A DNA stretch of 8,682 bases from Anaerolineaceae bacterium. GTDB lineage: Bacteria > Chloroflexota > Anaerolineae > Anaerolineales > Anaerolineaceae. The notes beneath the pieces were generated by a model. It made no database searches. It worked only from the letters and a program-made list of their open reading frames with translations, and had not been told where the DNA came from. Each line of letters begins with the position of its first letter. Positions within the stretch are counted from its first letter, which is position 1. The translations under genes and the position numbers were made by a program. The DNA is taken from contig DLXG01000278.1 in assembly GCA_003448875.1 (NCBI GenBank), positions 1 through 8,682 of the forward strand, read 5' to 3'. Below, piece by piece: positions 1-5,554 of the stretch.

Positions 1-1164
1 ATCCTTTCCATCCTGAACACCGAACGACCGCTAAGCGAAGTTTTACACCTCATCGTTTCACAGGCTCAACAATTACTGGGAGCAAAAGCCGTGGCAATTC
101 ATCGGCTGGATGAGCAGAAAAAGCTGCTCATTCCCGAGGCTTCTGTCGGGCTTTCTCCAGAATATGTTTCCACCATTCATTTGCCTTTGGGACAGGGCGC
201 CTTAGGTATCGCTGTCCTGAAGCGAGCCCCTGTTCAGGTCAATGATACTACCGCAGTCTTTGCCGGAAAGCCCCTCAAATCATCCGAGGGAGAAAATATC
301 CGTCTCGATGAAGCGCTGGTTACCAAGCTCCAACAATTTGCCGACCGTTACGGCGCGGTACTGGCCGTACCGATGGTGATTAAGTCCCAAATCTACGGCG
401 GACTGGCATTGTATTATTCCAAACCGCGCAACTTTTTACCCGAAGAGGTAGAACTGGCTGTTTCGTACGCCGATCAAGCCTCTCTGGCGATTGAAAACGC
501 CCGCTTAATCCAGCAGGTTAAAGAAACCGCAGTGCTGGAAGAGCGCAGCCGCCTGGCGCGTGACCTGCACGATGCGGTTACTCAAACACTCTTCTCCACC
601 ACCCTGACCGCCGAAGTCCTGCCGCGCATTTGGGAAAAGAATCCGCAAGAAGGACAGAAAAAGCTAGAAGAATTGCGCGAATTGACCCGCGGCGCACTGG
701 CCGAGATGCGTACCCTGCTGGTCGAACTGCGCCCTACCGCCATGCAGGAAGCCGAACTAAACGACCTGATCCGTCATTTGGGCAATGCCTTCATCGCCCG
801 CGCCCGTATTCCTCTGTCCCTGACCATCGAAGGTAACCGCCCGATACCGCTTGATGTAAAAATTGCCTTTTACCGCGTTGCTCAGGAAGCATTGCATAAC
901 ATTGCCAAACACGCCGAGGCCACCCAGGCCTGGTTAAGCCTGACGCACACCCCCACCGGCCTGCATCTGAGCATCCGCGATGACGGCATTGGTTTTGACC
1001 TGCAAAAACTCAAGCCCGACCATTTTGGGTTGGGCATCATGCGCGAACGGGCTCTTCAAGTCGCTGCCCAATTTTCTGTGGAAAGCCAGCCGGGAGCAGG
1101 CACAGTCATCAATCTTTCCTGGCAGGAAGCCCTAAAAAACAACTCAGAGGAGATCAGCCAATGA
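1..1164 (+). CDS. GAF-domain sensor histidine kinase, NarX/LiaS-like HPK7 class (5' end outside window)
   Basis: The frame is open from base 1, so the start lies upstream; 387 codons are visible. Codons about 1-170 form a GAF-type sensory domain ending in a helical linker (SYADQASLAIENARLIQQV). The HisKA_3 dimerisation/phosphoacceptor region follows, with ERSRLARDLHDAVTQ; the phosphoacceptor is His at visible residue 190. The HATPase domain has an N-box around Asn300 (VAQEALHN), a G1 box DDGIG at 327-331 and a G2 box GLGIMRER at 343-350. All motifs needed for ATP-dependent autophosphorylation are present. The family phosphorylates a NarL/LuxR-type regulator, and exactly such a gene follows with a 4-base ATGA overlap, so the pair is probably translationally coupled. 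The ligand is unknown. No transmembrane segment is visible, but one could lie in the missing N-terminus. Confidence 0.95.
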   Translation: MLSILNTERPLSEVLHLIVSQAQQLLGAKAVAIHRLDEQKKLLIPEASVGLSPEYVSTIHLPLGQGALGIAVLKRAPVQVNDTTAVFAGKPLKSSEGENIRLDEALVTKLQQFADRYGAVLAVPMVIKSQIYGGLALYYSKPRNFLPEEVELAVSYADQASLAIENARLIQQVKETAVLEERSRLARDLHDAVTQTLFSTTLTAEVLPRIWEKNPQEGQKKLEELRELTRGALAEMRTLLVELRPTAMQEAELNDLIRHLGNAFIARARIPLSLTIEGNRPIPLDVKIAFYRVAQEALHNIAKHAEATQAWLSLTHTPTGLHLSIRDDGIGFDLQKLKPDHFGLGIMRERALQVAAQFSVESQPGAGTVINLSWQEALKNNSEEISQ

Positions 1165-1799
1165 GCGAGGACAAAAAAATCCGTATCCTGCTCTGTGATG
1201 ACCACAGCGTAGTACGCAATGGTTTGAAATCGTTTTTGAGCATATACGAGGATTTCGAGCTGGTCGGTGAAGCCCGCAACGGCGAACAGGCGCTTGCACT
1301 GGTCAATCAATTTCAGCCGGATGTGGTATTGATGGATCTGATGATGCCGGTACTGGACGGGGCTGCTGCCACCCGCCGCATTAAAGAGAAATTTCCAAAG
1401 ACTCAGATCATTGCACTGACCAGTTTCAAAGATCATGAATTGGTCAAGAGCGCACTGGAAGCCGGCGCAATTGGCTATCTTCTCAAAGACCTGTCCGCCG
1501 ATGAACTGGCGCGTGCCATCCGCCTGGCTTATGAAGGCAAACCCACCCTCGCCCCCGAAGCCGCCGAAGTGTTGATTGAAGCATCTCGCCCGCATCAGCG
1601 CAAATTGGGCGATGACCTGACCGAGCGGGAGCGTGAAGTGCTGGCGCTGATGGTCGAAGGTCTCAACAATCAGCAAATTGCCGAGCGGCTGGTGGTCAGC
1701 CTTTCGACGGCCAAATCGCACGTCAGCAGTATTCTTTCCAAATTAGGGGTCACCACCCGTACCGAAGCCGTTTCGCTGGCTCTCAAACATAAAATCTAA
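1161..1799 (+). CDS. NarL/LuxR-family response regulator (receiver plus LuxR-type HTH)
   Basis: This is a 212-residue two-domain regulator of typical NarL length. The receiver domain (about 6-125) has the acidic pair Asp13-Asp14, phospho-acceptor Asp59 (VVLMDLMMP), switch residue Thr87 (IIALTS) and Lys109 (LLKD), so phosphorylation should be intact. A linker leads to a LuxR-type helix-turn-helix at about 153-210 (LTEREREVLALMVEGLNNQQ, then KSHVSSILSKLGV). The family binds DNA as a dimer after phosphorylation by a partner kinase. The ATG overlaps the stop of the kinase gene (ATGA), and an AGAGGAG ribosome-binding sequence sits about 8 bases upstream at 1146-1152. A strong terminator follows the stop, so the kinase and regulator close an operon. 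Targets cannot be read from the window. Confidence 0.96.
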   Translation: MSEDKKIRILLCDDHSVVRNGLKSFLSIYEDFELVGEARNGEQALALVNQFQPDVVLMDLMMPVLDGAAATRRIKEKFPKTQIIALTSFKDHELVKSALEAGAIGYLLKDLSADELARAIRLAYEGKPTLAPEAAEVLIEASRPHQRKLGDDLTEREREVLALMVEGLNNQQIAERLVVSLSTAKSHVSSILSKLGVTTRTEAVSLALKHKI

Positions 1800-1820
1800 A
1801 ATCATCACAAATCTTACCGG

Positions 1821-1868
1821 TTGCCCCTTCCGCCACAACCTGAAAAAGCGGCAAGGGGTAATTTTTTT
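1821..1868 (+). terminator. Intrinsic terminator of the kinase/regulator operon
   Basis: A GC-rich stem TTGCCCCTTCCGC (1821-1833) pairs with GCGGCAAGGGGTAA (1848-1861), with one bulged base and one G-U pair. The 14-base loop is followed directly by seven T (1862-1868). This is a textbook rho-independent terminator, 21 bases after the regulator stop. Confidence 0.9.
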
Positions 1869-1909
1869 CCATCCTATCCTTTCGGCTAAGGAAAGTTCAC
1901 TCGAACGGG

Positions 1910-1971
1910 CAGGTTCAATTCCCACTCCTCGCAGGTGACCTAAACCAATTGGGGAAGGTACACTGAACCTG
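1910..1971. repeat. Inverted repeat around the promoter region of the ASCH remnant
   Basis: CAGGTTCA (1910-1917) is the perfect reverse complement of TGAACCTG (1964-1971). A second pairing just inside, TTCCC (1919-1923) with GGGAA (1952-1956), would extend the helix across an asymmetric internal loop. AGGTGACCT (1933-1941) is a near-palindrome inside the loop. The structure overlaps the possible -35/-10 region, so it could be an operator, a structured leader or a remnant. No known riboswitch family was recognised. Confidence 0.5.
1935..1964 (+). promoter_or_regulatory. Possible sigma-70 promoter upstream of the ASCH remnant and receiver gene
   Basis: GTGACC (1935-1940, four of six matches to TTGACA) lies 18 bases before TACACT (1959-1964), giving a start near 1971. 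The preceding operon is terminated at 1868, so a new promoter is expected here. An AGAGGAAA ribosome-binding sequence at 1992-1999 precedes the ATG at 2006. The motif match is modest. Confidence 0.4.
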
Positions 1972-2005
1972 AGCAAAAAAGAACAAAACATTAGAGGAAA
2001 TACGG

Positions 2006-2229
2006 ATGGATCACATCGTATATGTAGATGCAAAATCACAGGAAATGGAAAAAATTTTAACCGGCGAGAAAACAATGATCGTACGTTCTGCCATGGGGCG
2101 AAAAATGCCATATGGCCGGGTAGAAAGAGGTGACTGCTTCTGTTGTATCCTTTCAAATTCAACCATGCTGGTTTCAACAACATGGATGACTGGCTGCCGG
2201 TTGGAAAGATTGAAATAGTGAAAGGATAG
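2006..2229 (+). pseudogene. ASCH-domain protein, internally deleted and frameshifted
   Basis: The first 43 codons (2006-2134) read like the conserved N-terminus of a small ASCH (PUA-like, RNA-binding fold) protein: AKSQEMEKILTGEKTMIVR followed by GRKMPYGRVERGD. After Asp43 the frame changes to a Cys/Ser-rich, unconvincing tail ending at 2218. In another frame, bases 2146-2229 encode a plausible C-terminal end containing FNNMDDWLPVGKIEIVKG and a stop, which resembles the conserved end of the same family as I remember it. ASCH proteins of this kind are usually about 130-150 residues, so roughly 60-80 central codons appear lost, together with a frame change somewhere within about 2132-2146. The ribosome-binding sequence and start are intact, so a 70-residue peptide could still be made. 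The decayed 3' end sits 2 bases before the receiver gene, suggesting a former two-gene operon. Assignment of the C-terminal piece is inference. Confidence 0.72.
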
Positions 2230-2231
2230 CC

Positions 2232-2612
2232 ATGAGAATCTTACTGGCAGATGATAACCCCGAAGTCCGCACAGCACTCCGGCTGATCCTCGAACACCAA
2301 CCCGAACATCAAGTCCTCGACGAAGCAGATAACGTGGTTCGTCTATTAAATCTGACCACTCAATACTGCCCGGAAATCTTGCTGCTGGATACCGACCTGA
2401 GCGGCCTTAAACCCTGCCGGGATGACCGCGGATTAATTGAATTACTGGCGACCCTCAAACTGATTTGTCCAAATCTGGTAATTGCTGCCCTTTGCAGCGG
2501 AGAGGTTACCGGCAAAGAAGGCTGGATTGAGCAGGTGAACGCCGTTTTTTGCAAGAGCGACCCGCCCGATGCGCTCTTGGGCTGGCTGCAGAATCCGTGC
2601 AATTCAAATTAA
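2232..2612 (+). CDS. Single-domain response regulator (receiver only)
   Basis: A 126-residue protein consisting only of a CheY-like receiver. It has the acidic pair Asp7-Asp8 (RILLADDNPEVR), phospho-acceptor Asp53 (EILLLDTDLSGL) and Lys108 (FCKSDPP). The usual switch Thr/Ser position (IAALCSGE) reads Cys88 followed by Ser89, a variation that may change switching. No output domain follows, so it would act by protein-protein contact or in a phosphorelay. The start has an AAAGGA sequence (2220-2225) six bases upstream and lies 2 bases after the end of the broken ASCH frame, so it probably shares that transcript. The kinase upstream is separated by a terminator and already has its own regulator, so the partner of this protein is unknown. 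Confidence 0.88.
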   Translation: MRILLADDNPEVRTALRLILEHQPEHQVLDEADNVVRLLNLTTQYCPEILLLDTDLSGLKPCRDDRGLIELLATLKLICPNLVIAALCSGEVTGKEGWIEQVNAVFCKSDPPDALLGWLQNPCNSN

Positions 2613-2622
2613 GTGATAATGT

Positions 2623-3135
2623 TCAATTAAAAAATCGGCGGACTTGCGCCGTCAAGAAGCGGGCAATTTCTTCCTCTCTAAACGGCCAGGCATAAATGAA
2701 GTGAACTGCTGGATATTCTGATTGAAGTTGCCGGATTTGGGTGGGTATTTCAACCTCAGCGTGTTCACCACCCCGCGTCATCATTGGGGTAACCACCACA
2801 ATCCGCTGAAAACCATCCTCAACCGCCTCTTTTACCACTTCTTCCAGCGTGGGAGCACAAAACTCATTGAAACACACCCGTGTTTCCAGGCCACTTTCGC
2901 TTTCGATTTGGCGGGCCAGGGAAAGACTGGCCGCATGGAATGGATCATTTTCGGCGGTGCGCGGCCAGCTGCGCATCTTTTGATCCAGTTCGGTGTAGCG
3001 GCTTCGGCTGGCCTCGTCCATACTGTTTGCAGCCGCCTCAAAACGGGCGTGCAGACTGAAAAATTCTCCCAACTCACGCCGGGGAAAATCATTCGGCGGT
3101 GAACCGTGCATGGCAAGGATTAATATCGTTTTCAT
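2623..3135 (-). CDS. CbiX/SirB-type sirohydrochlorin chelatase-like protein
   Basis: A 170-residue protein with the layout of the class II chelatase (CbiX/SirB) family, which inserts Co2+ or Fe2+ into sirohydrochlorin in the cobalamin and siroheme pathways. The N-terminal strand ILILAMHGSPP carries His10. The second metal-site region is IVVVTPMMTRGGEHAEVEIP, with His125 and acidic residues Glu127 and Glu129. Between them, residues about 15-75 hold a longer helical, charged insertion (containing DPFHAASLSLARQIE) than in the shortest ~120-residue CbiX proteins. No other cobalamin or siroheme gene is nearby, so the substrate is uncertain and it could be a chelatase-fold protein with another role. 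It is convergent with the receiver gene, with 10 bases between stops. A weak AAAGG lies upstream of the start. Cytosolic; no signal peptide. Confidence 0.82.
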   Translation of the reverse strand: MKTILILAMHGSPPNDFPRRELGEFFSLHARFEAAANSMDEASRSRYTELDQKMRSWPRTAENDPFHAASLSLARQIESESGLETRVCFNEFCAPTLEEVVKEAVEDGFQRIVVVTPMMTRGGEHAEVEIPTQIRQLQSEYPAVHFIYAWPFREEEIARFLTAQVRRFFN

Positions 3136-3145
3136 CTTTTACCTT

Positions 3146-3151
3146 TACAAT
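3146..3151 (+). promoter_or_regulatory. -10-like hexamer directly upstream of the small membrane protein start
   Basis: TACAAT is followed by six bases and then the GTG at 3158, the spacing expected if transcription starts at the initiation codon. No good -35 is seen and there is no Shine-Dalgarno sequence. Confidence 0.35.
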
Positions 3152-3157
3152 AAGCCT

Positions 3158-3403
3158 GTGATTCTGTTGAAAATTCTGCTGATCGGCTGGATTATATTAA
3201 TTGGGGCAATCCTGCTGAACGGACTGGCGAATTGGCTCGGGCTGGCCACATGGTACACTTTCTTAGCAAGGGCGGCTCAGCAGGGCTGGCTCTCGGCCAT
3301 CCGTCAGACCCCGATTATAAGCCATCTTTTCCTTTTCTTGATTTATCCGCTTGCTTTGGGCGGCCTGGCGTGGCTGGGATTGAAATTAAGCCGTTTCTGG
3401 TAA
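3158..3403 (+). CDS. Small conserved-looking membrane protein of unknown function
   Basis: An 81-residue, very hydrophobic protein. The first helix (about 4-24, ILLKILLIGWIILIGAILLN) is followed by an amphipathic stretch with TWYTFL, AAQQGWLSAIRQ and TPIISH. A second hydrophobic segment (about 53-75) ends in a short basic tail. It resembles small uncharacterised inner-membrane proteins. I chose GTG 3158 because the upstream ATG at 3110 would overlap the divergent chelatase gene by 26 bases and lacks a ribosome-binding sequence; TTG 3167 is a further alternative. The start may be leaderless. It is the first gene of a plus-strand series that includes an L,D-transpeptidase, suggesting but not proving an envelope role. 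Confidence 0.7.
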   Translation: MILLKILLIGWIILIGAILLNGLANWLGLATWYTFLARAAQQGWLSAIRQTPIISHLFLFLIYPLALGGLAWLGLKLSRFW

Positions 3404-3442
3404 ACTATACGCAAACCGCTTAAAACAGGTGGGATGCTTGGG

Positions 3443-3448
3443 TACAAT
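3443..3448 (+). promoter_or_regulatory. -10-like hexamer giving a probable leaderless start for the HEAT-like protein
   Basis: TACAAT lies exactly six bases before the ATG at 3455, so the predicted transcript start coincides with the A of the ATG. A weak -35 candidate TTAAAA (3420-3425) is 17 bases upstream. No Shine-Dalgarno sequence precedes the ATG. Confidence 0.5.
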
Positions 3449-3454
3449 TCAACC

Positions 3455-3922
3455 ATGGACGATTTTTGGCCCGTAAATTCACCCTTGCCGGAAAAAGGCC
3501 CAACTGCCGAACAGCGCCGCACACTGGAAGGATTGCTGTTCATCCTCAACCATGAATCAAATACCAGCCTGCGCCTGAAAGCCGTGCGCGCCCTCAGCCG
3601 GTTTGAAGAGATGAGCGCGCTGCGTACGCTGGCTGAACTTGCCCTGTATGATGAAGATGAAGCGGTACGGCTGGCGGCTCATCAGGAATTGGCTGACCTG
3701 TTCGGTGAGGAAAGCGATTCGTTTTTGGAAAGCATCCGGCTTGAATTTGAGGGTGACGAAGAAAACGAAACGGAATCCTTTTCTTCCTCCCTGATGGATC
3801 ATAAAAACCCGGCGGATTATTCTTTACCACCGGTCGTACAGGAAGAACGCACTCCCCTCTGGTTATGGGTAGCGCTCTTTGTGTTCATTGTGGGGGGTGT
3901 GATTGTTTTTATTCTTAGGTGA
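3455..3922 (+). CDS. HEAT-like repeat protein with C-terminal membrane anchor
   Basis: A 155-residue protein with no N-terminal signal. Residues about 22-85 are paired helices of HEAT-repeat character (LRLKAVRALSRFEEMSALRT, then LALYDEDEAVRLAAHQELAD), consistent with one and a half to two repeats. An acidic, serine-rich, probably disordered linker follows (about 84-115, including EGDEENETESFSSS), then a proline segment. A single hydrophobic helix at 135-154 (LWLWVALFVFIVGGVIVFIL) ends two residues before the stop, which is tail-anchor topology with the repeats in the cytosol. HEAT repeats usually bind proteins; no enzyme motif is visible. ATG 3455 is preferred over ATG 3434, because the latter lies upstream of the -10-like hexamer and has no better ribosome-binding site. 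The next gene begins 7 bases after the stop, so co-expression with the transpeptidase is likely. Confidence 0.82.
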   Translation: MDDFWPVNSPLPEKGPTAEQRRTLEGLLFILNHESNTSLRLKAVRALSRFEEMSALRTLAELALYDEDEAVRLAAHQELADLFGEESDSFLESIRLEFEGDEENETESFSSSLMDHKNPADYSLPPVVQEERTPLWLWVALFVFIVGGVIVFILR

Positions 3923-3929
3923 GGAAAAG

Positions 3930-5015
3930 ATGATGCAAGGAAAAACCTTCTCCCGGCGGGAATTTCTGAAATTGGGTATCGCCGCAATGGCTGGCATGGC
4001 TTTTCAACCCAAACTGGTCTGGCAGCAACTGGTGCAGGATTGGCCGGATGCCGAACGGTTAGGCCGGGTCACTTCCGGCAGAGTTTCGATCTGGTCAAAA
4101 CCCTCTGCCGACAGCCAGCAACTGAAAACCATCTACGATGATCACATTGTCGTCTGGCTGCGAGAGGTTATCGGTGAACCGCCCGGTCTGACCCTCAGCC
4201 GGCGCTGGGTAGAAACCCCCGAAGGTTATATCTACGCCCCCCGCCTTCAACCGGTGCGCTATATGCCTAATGAACCGGTCAGCGAGTTACCTACCGGCCC
4301 GCTGGGGCGGGGCATGTGGGCGGAGGTAACCGTTCCTTACCTGGATGTAACCCTCCACAACCCGCCTGCCCGGGCGCCGTGGCTCAGGGAAGCTCAATTC
4401 CCCCGCCTGTACTACAGCCAGATCTTCTGGATTGACGACCTGCGCACCGGCAGCGATGGACAGGTATACTACCGGGTGACCCAAAAATACGGCTACGGCG
4501 ATATCCTCTGGGCGCCGGCTTTCGGCTTTCGCCCGCTGACACGCGAAGAACTGGCGCCAATTCACCCGGAAGCCGAGGATAAACGCATCGTGGTCAATTT
4601 GAACTACCAGATGCTTTCCTGCTATGAAGGCAATCGTGAGGTTTACACCTGCCGCATTTCTTCCGGCGCCAAGTTTGACAAGGACGGCAACCCGACCGAC
4701 AAATGGTCCACTCCGGTTGGCACGATGCCTACCTGGCGCAAGTTGATTTCTCACCACATGAGCGGCGGGGTGAGCGGCAGCGGCTGGGACCTGCCCGGTA
4801 TTGCCTGGACAATCCTTTTCTCCGGAAACGGCGAGGCGATCCATTCCACCTTCTGGCACAATGATTTTGGCACACCCCGTTCACGCGGTTGTATCAATGC
4901 CGCCCCCGATGATGCCAAGTGGATCTTCCGCTGGTCAGAACCGCACATTCCTTACGATGTGGGTGAAATGACAGTCTCCATGCCGGGCGGCACCAAAGTG
5001 CAGGTGGTTGGGTAA
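3930..5015 (+). CDS. Tat-exported L,D-transpeptidase (YkuD domain)
   Basis: A 361-residue protein that begins with a twin-arginine signal: SRREFLKLG with Arg9-Arg10, then a hydrophobic stretch to about residue 26. A middle region (about 45-105) resembles a bacterial SH3-like module (RVSIWSKPSADSQQLKTIY), with a possible second one at about 130-190. The C-terminal YkuD domain (about 218-358) has His305 and His310 followed by the active-site SRGCIN motif with nucleophile Cys321. The family cross-links or anchors peptidoglycan stem peptides outside the cytoplasmic membrane. ATG 3930 is chosen over ATG 3903 because AGGTGAGG (3918-3925) is a good ribosome-binding sequence at the right spacing and the Tat motif then sits near the N-terminus. 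Tat rather than Sec export hints at folding before export. It is followed 5 bases later by the membrane-protein gene. Confidence 0.93.
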   Translation: MMQGKTFSRREFLKLGIAAMAGMAFQPKLVWQQLVQDWPDAERLGRVTSGRVSIWSKPSADSQQLKTIYDDHIVVWLREVIGEPPGLTLSRRWVETPEGYIYAPRLQPVRYMPNEPVSELPTGPLGRGMWAEVTVPYLDVTLHNPPARAPWLREAQFPRLYYSQIFWIDDLRTGSDGQVYYRVTQKYGYGDILWAPAFGFRPLTREELAPIHPEAEDKRIVVNLNYQMLSCYEGNREVYTCRISSGAKFDKDGNPTDKWSTPVGTMPTWRKLISHHMSGGVSGSGWDLPGIAWTILFSGNGEAIHSTFWHNDFGTPRSRGCINAAPDDAKWIFRWSEPHIPYDVGEMTVSMPGGTKVQVVG

Positions 5016-5020
5016 CCGCC

Positions 5021-5521
5021 ATGCCGGTAACGCCGTTCCACTTCGGAGCAGGTCTGGCAGCCAAAGCGGCGCTGCCCGCTCGCTTTGGGCTTTTGGCTTT
5101 TTGTACTGCCAATGTCCTGATTGACATTGAACCGCTTTACTATGCGCTGACCCGCCAGTACCCGCTGCACCGCTTCTTTCATACACTGGTAGGTGCCACC
5201 CTAACTGCTCTTGTAACCATCATCCTTTTTACGATAACGGCTCACTTACTTAAAAGATGGCGCATCAACTTCAACTGGCTAACCAACGAATTTCATCCAA
5301 CATCAATATGGTTTGGTGCGTTGAGCGGGGCTTACAGCCACATTCTTCTGGATAGTCTGGTACATGAGGATATGCACCCCCTCTCACCCTTCACACAGAT
5401 AAATCCCTTTACAGGCAATTTTCCAAGATTTTCTGTTGAAACAATCCTCGTCTTTATGGGGCTTTTGGGTATCTTCTTAATCGCTATCAGGTTCGTTTTT
5501 CATAAAAGAGCCATCTGGTAA
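5021..5521 (+). CDS. YdjM-like integral membrane protein with conserved His/Asp residues (putative metal-dependent hydrolase)
   Basis: A 166-residue membrane protein. It starts MPVTPFHFGAGL with His7 and continues through a segment containing Asp35 and Glu37 (VLIDIEPLYY), then HRFFHT with His50 and His54. A hydrophobic helix follows (about 56-77), then GALSGAYSHILLDSLVHEDMHP with His107, Asp111, His115, Asp117 and His119, and a final helix (about 140-160). The spacing of membrane-embedded His and Asp matches the YdjM/DUF4184-type family of membrane-bound, presumed metal-dependent hydrolases. Assignment is from motif layout only. The start is 5 bases after the transpeptidase stop with no strong ribosome-binding sequence, so translational coupling is likely. 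The family's substrate is not established. Confidence 0.75.
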   Translation: MPVTPFHFGAGLAAKAALPARFGLLAFCTANVLIDIEPLYYALTRQYPLHRFFHTLVGATLTALVTIILFTITAHLLKRWRINFNWLTNEFHPTSIWFGALSGAYSHILLDSLVHEDMHPLSPFTQINPFTGNFPRFSVETILVFMGLLGIFLIAIRFVFHKRAIW

Positions 5522-5535
5522 AGCCCTTCGGCCCG

Positions 5536-5544
5536 TGATACACT
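5536..5544 (+). promoter_or_regulatory. Extended -10-like element upstream of the four-helix membrane protein
   Basis: TGATACACT matches the extended -10 pattern TGnTAnnnT and ends 10 bases before the ATG at 5555. The transcript would have about 4 leader bases. No Shine-Dalgarno sequence is present and no -35 is convincing. Confidence 0.4.
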
Positions 5545-5554
5545 TATCCCGCCT

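Noticed and set aside
1056..1721. 221-codon minus-strand open frame
   Set aside because: It lies opposite the kinase end and the NarL-type regulator, whose motifs are intact; the antisense translation is Phe/Gln/His-rich with no domain character.
1869..2005. A known riboswitch or T-box leader before the ASCH remnant
   Set aside because: Pairing exists but none of the conserved cores I know (T-box, SAM, TPP, cobalamin, glycine, c-di-GMP) can be recognised.
1743..2183. 146-codon minus-strand open frame
   Set aside because: It crosses the terminator and the ASCH remnant, and its sequence does not resemble a folded protein.
3110..3157. Upstream ATG 3110 as the start of the small membrane protein
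   Set aside because: It would overlap the divergent chelatase gene, has no ribosome-binding sequence, and adds residues outside the first membrane helix.
4287..4859. 190-codon minus-strand open frame
   Set aside because: It is antisense to the YkuD enzyme, which has a Tat motif and a full active-site motif; the frame is a by-product of codon use.
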